Origin: Bin75 sp965212135
GTDB taxonomy: Bacteria; Nitrospirota; Nitrospiria; Nitrospirales; UBA8639
Assembly (NCBI GenBank): GCA_965212135.1
Contig: OZ243044.1
Coordinates: 558,001 to 622,000, forward strand
Length of the DNA: 64,000 nucleotides
Direction of reading: 5' to 3'
Shown piece after piece: positions 61,943 through 64,000 of this stretch (positions are counted from its first letter, which is position 1; each line of letters begins with the position of its first letter). Position numbers and translations under genes: made by a program. The notes under the pieces are model-generated. The model was given only the letters and a program-made list of their open reading frames with translations. It ran no database searches and was not told the DNA's origin.

Positions 61943-63766
61943 ATGCCCTACCAACCAATTGAAAATTACGGCTTAATCGGCAATATGCGAACCAGCGCGC
62001 TTGTTGGCATGAATGGAGCGATAGACTGGTTCTGTTTTCCCCACTTTGACTCGCCAAGCGTGTTTGGCGCCGTGTTGGATGATCGCAAAGGCGGATGGTT
62101 CAAGATTGCGACCCAGGGGAATGCGGCGAAACACAAGCAGTACTACTGGCCCGACACCAACGTGCTCGTCACGCGGTTTCTTTCAAAAGAAGGCGTGGGG
62201 CAAATCATTGACTTTATGCCGGTCGGGCTGAAGGAAACCGAAACGGGCTATCAAGGCATCATTCGCCGCGTTCAGGCGATTCGCGGCAATCTGACCTTTC
62301 GCATGGAATGTTTCCCCGCCTTCAATTACGCGCAAGACCGCCACGACACCACCCTGACCGAGGACGGCGCGCGTTTCGACACGGCGGAGCTGTCCCTCTG
62401 CCTGGGCGCCACCATTCCCTTACGGCAGGAAGGCAGCGGTGTGGTCGCTGACTTTGCGATACAGGAAGGGCATGAGGTGAGTTTTGCGTTTCAGGAAGCC
62501 GAGCGAAGCCATGAACGCTGTGCGGCCATCTCGCACGATCAAGCCGACGCGCTCTTTCGCCAGACCGTTGCCTACTGGCGACAATGGCTTTCCAAGTGTA
62601 CCTATCGAGGCCGCTGGCAGGAAGTGGTGCAACGCTCGGCGTTGACCCTCAAACTACTGACCTTTGAACCGACAGGGGCGATTGTCGCGGCGCCGACGTG
62701 CAGCCTGCCGGAAGAAATCGGGGGAACACGCAATTGGGACTACCGCTATACATGGATTCGTGACGCGGCCTTTACCATCTACGGCCTCTTACGCATTGGG
62801 TTTACCAAAGAAGCCGAAAAATTCATGCACTGGATCGAAGCGCGCTGTCACGAGCTCAATCCTGACGGATCGTTACAAATTATGTACGGCATTGACGGCC
62901 GACATGCGTTACAGGAAGTCACCTTGTCCCATCTTGACGGCTATAAAGGCTCGCGGCCCGTTCGCGTCGGCAATGGCGCCTACAATCAAATGCAATTGGA
63001 TATTTACGGCGAATTGCTGGATTCGGTGTATCTCTACAACAAATACGGCGCGCCGATTTCCTATGATCTCTGGAGACACCTGCGCCGTTTGGTCAACTGG
63101 GTGTGTGACAACTGGACGCGGCCGGACGAAGGAGTCTGGGAAGTTCGCAGCGGCCGGCAGCACTTTCTGTATTCAAAACTCATGTGCTGGGTCGCCGTGG
63201 ACCGGGGACTGCGCCTGGCCGACAAGCGTTCATTTCCCGCGGATCGTGAGCGGTGGCTGAAAGTACGAGATATGATTTATGAAGAAATTATGGCAAAAGG
63301 CTGGAGTACGAACCGGCAAGCCTTCGTCCAACATTACGGCGGCGAAACCCTTGACGCGGCCAACCTCATGATGCCCCTGGTCCTGTTTGTCTCCCCGACC
63401 GACCCCCGCATGCTCAAAACCCTGAAGGCGATCAATCAATCCCCGGAGCAAGGGGGGTTAGTCGCCAACGCACTGGTGTATCGGTACAACGTCCACGAAA
63501 CAGAGGACGGGCTCGACGGCGAAGAAGGCACCTTTAATATTTGCACGTTTTGGTTGGTCGAAGCGCTCACCCGATCGGGCCAGATTGACGAGGCACGACT
63601 CATGTTTGAACAAATGCTCGGCTATGCCAATCACCTGGGGCTCTATGCCGAAGAGACCGGCAATCGCGGCGAAAGCCTGGGCAACTTCCCGCAGGCGTTT
63701 ACGCATTTGGCGTTGATCAGCGCGGCGTTTAACCTGGATCGAATGCTGGGGCATCGGCACTCATGA
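61943..63766 (+). CDS. Glycoside hydrolase family 15 protein (glucoamylase-like)
   Basis: 607 residues from ATG 61943 (MPYQPIENYGLIGNMRTSAL). GH15 proteins have an N-terminal beta-domain and a catalytic (alpha/alpha)6 barrel: GGTRNWDYRYTWIRDAAFTI (around 257-276) and FNICTFWLVEALTRSGQ towards the C terminus, where the two catalytic Glu residues normally lie. Related proteins act on glycogen- or trehalose-type glucans; the exact substrate is unclear. No signal peptide, so cytosolic. The frame is open upstream to 61628. Confidence 0.9.
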   Translation: MPYQPIENYGLIGNMRTSALVGMNGAIDWFCFPHFDSPSVFGAVLDDRKGGWFKIATQGNAAKHKQYYWPDTNVLVTRFLSKEGVGQIIDFMPVGLKETETGYQGIIRRVQAIRGNLTFRMECFPAFNYAQDRHDTTLTEDGARFDTAELSLCLGATIPLRQEGSGVVADFAIQEGHEVSFAFQEAERSHERCAAISHDQADALFRQTVAYWRQWLSKCTYRGRWQEVVQRSALTLKLLTFEPTGAIVAAPTCSLPEEIGGTRNWDYRYTWIRDAAFTIYGLLRIGFTKEAEKFMHWIEARCHELNPDGSLQIMYGIDGRHALQEVTLSHLDGYKGSRPVRVGNGAYNQMQLDIYGELLDSVYLYNKYGAPISYDLWRHLRRLVNWVCDNWTRPDEGVWEVRSGRQHFLYSKLMCWVAVDRGLRLADKRSFPADRERWLKVRDMIYEEIMAKGWSTNRQAFVQHYGGETLDAANLMMPLVLFVSPTDPRMLKTLKAINQSPEQGGLVANALVYRYNVHETEDGLDGEEGTFNICTFWLVEALTRSGQIDEARLMFEQMLGYANHLGLYAEETGNRGESLGNFPQAFTHLALISAAFNLDRMLGHRHS

Positions 63767-64000
63767 CGGCGGTATCCATCGGTTCGCGGCCCGGACCATC
63801 CGTCGTGCCGCTCTCCGCATCCTCAACACGTTTGCATGGAGGCCGGCGCTTCGACGCTCCATGACCGGCGTCGGCACATGGACGGATCTTCCGATGACCA
63901 CTCGCCGGGCTATCCGCAAATTTTCGCATGGTGCGGAGAAAGAGCAGGCACCCGGACGCATCGCACAGCCTCGCAATCTTCGCTCCCTCATGAAGAACCG
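63767..64000. other. Window end, no supported gene
   Basis: 234 nt after the GH15 gene. Two overlapping plus-strand frames (from about 63836 and 63894) remain open to the window end, neither with a convincing start or recognisable protein. A gene may begin here and continue outside the window. Confidence 0.3.

Noticed and set aside
63836..64000. Open plus-strand frames at the window end
   Set aside because: Two overlapping frames are open, neither has a convincing start or recognisable protein; cannot be called without further sequence.

Overview
The window looks like a chromosomal segment of a Gram-negative, GC-rich bacterium, most likely a Nitrospirota (Nitrospira-like) lineage. That placement is an inference. 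It rests on a short EF-Ts (198 residues), the two-subunit glycyl-tRNA synthetase beside pyruvate phosphate dikinase, outer-membrane TonB and RND systems, and the mix of B12 uptake and periplasmic sulfite-oxidase genes. No rRNA or taxonomically decisive marker is present, so other deep-branching Gram-negative phyla remain possible.

Layout. 0-9.3 kb (+ strand): tpiA, secG, a low-GC accessory insert (ankyrin lipoprotein, broken TPR gene, DUF2971-like protein), ilvE on the other strand, then the tight run rplU-rpmA-obgE-proB-nadD-rsfS-bioB. 9.3-16.6 kb: a Sel1-repeat/serine-protease lipoprotein with almost perfect 108-bp DNA repeats, a small membrane protein, an FtsX-type ABC permease, a solo LuxR-type regulator, pyrD and a LolD-like ATPase. 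16.7-21.9 kb (+): comF, then the translation block rpsB-tsf-pyrH-frr followed by alr. 21.9-25.1 kb: HNH endonuclease, a nested 59-residue ORF, a siroheme-synthesis dehydrogenase and a thiamine-binding-type protein on the minus strand; a Rieske protein on the plus strand; a membrane-anchored hypothetical and PduO-type cobalamin adenosyltransferase on the minus strand.

25.1-30.7 kb is a cobalamin-uptake locus: a BtuB-like receptor and a BtuDCF ABC transporter, each unit preceded by its own cobalamin riboswitch. The genes from 30.9 to 42.9 kb are all on the minus strand. In transcription order they are glyQ, glyS, a two-TM protein, ppdK, ribD (4-nt overlap with ppdK), a 28-residue acidic ORF overlapping a PD-(D/E)XK-type nuclease gene, elbB, a LigE-type exported DNA ligase and an exported alpha/beta hydrolase.

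43-64 kb: a TPR lipoprotein, thiD, a three-TM protein, an MMPL/RND-superfamily exporter, msrA, an AT-rich stretch with a long imperfect inverted repeat and a small Cys-rich protein, a secreted cupredoxin-like protein, tRNA-Arg(CCT), a complete tripartite RND efflux operon, a PA0069-type radical SAM protein, a TPR lipoprotein, a SoxC/SorA-like sulfite oxidase with its cytochrome c, and a GH15 glycoside hydrolase.

No CRISPR array, integrase, intact IS element or prophage was seen. The accessory parts are small inserts between housekeeping genes (1.3-3.2, 9.3-11.5, 34.0-35.1 and 48.8-49.8 kb). The most unusual items are the nuclease with its overlapping acidic mini-ORF, the exported DNA ligase/hydrolase pair, the repeat-expanded Sel1-protease, the ankyrin/TPR in-frame remnant, and the nested 59-residue ORF. 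None of these amounts to a demonstrated new system from sequence alone.
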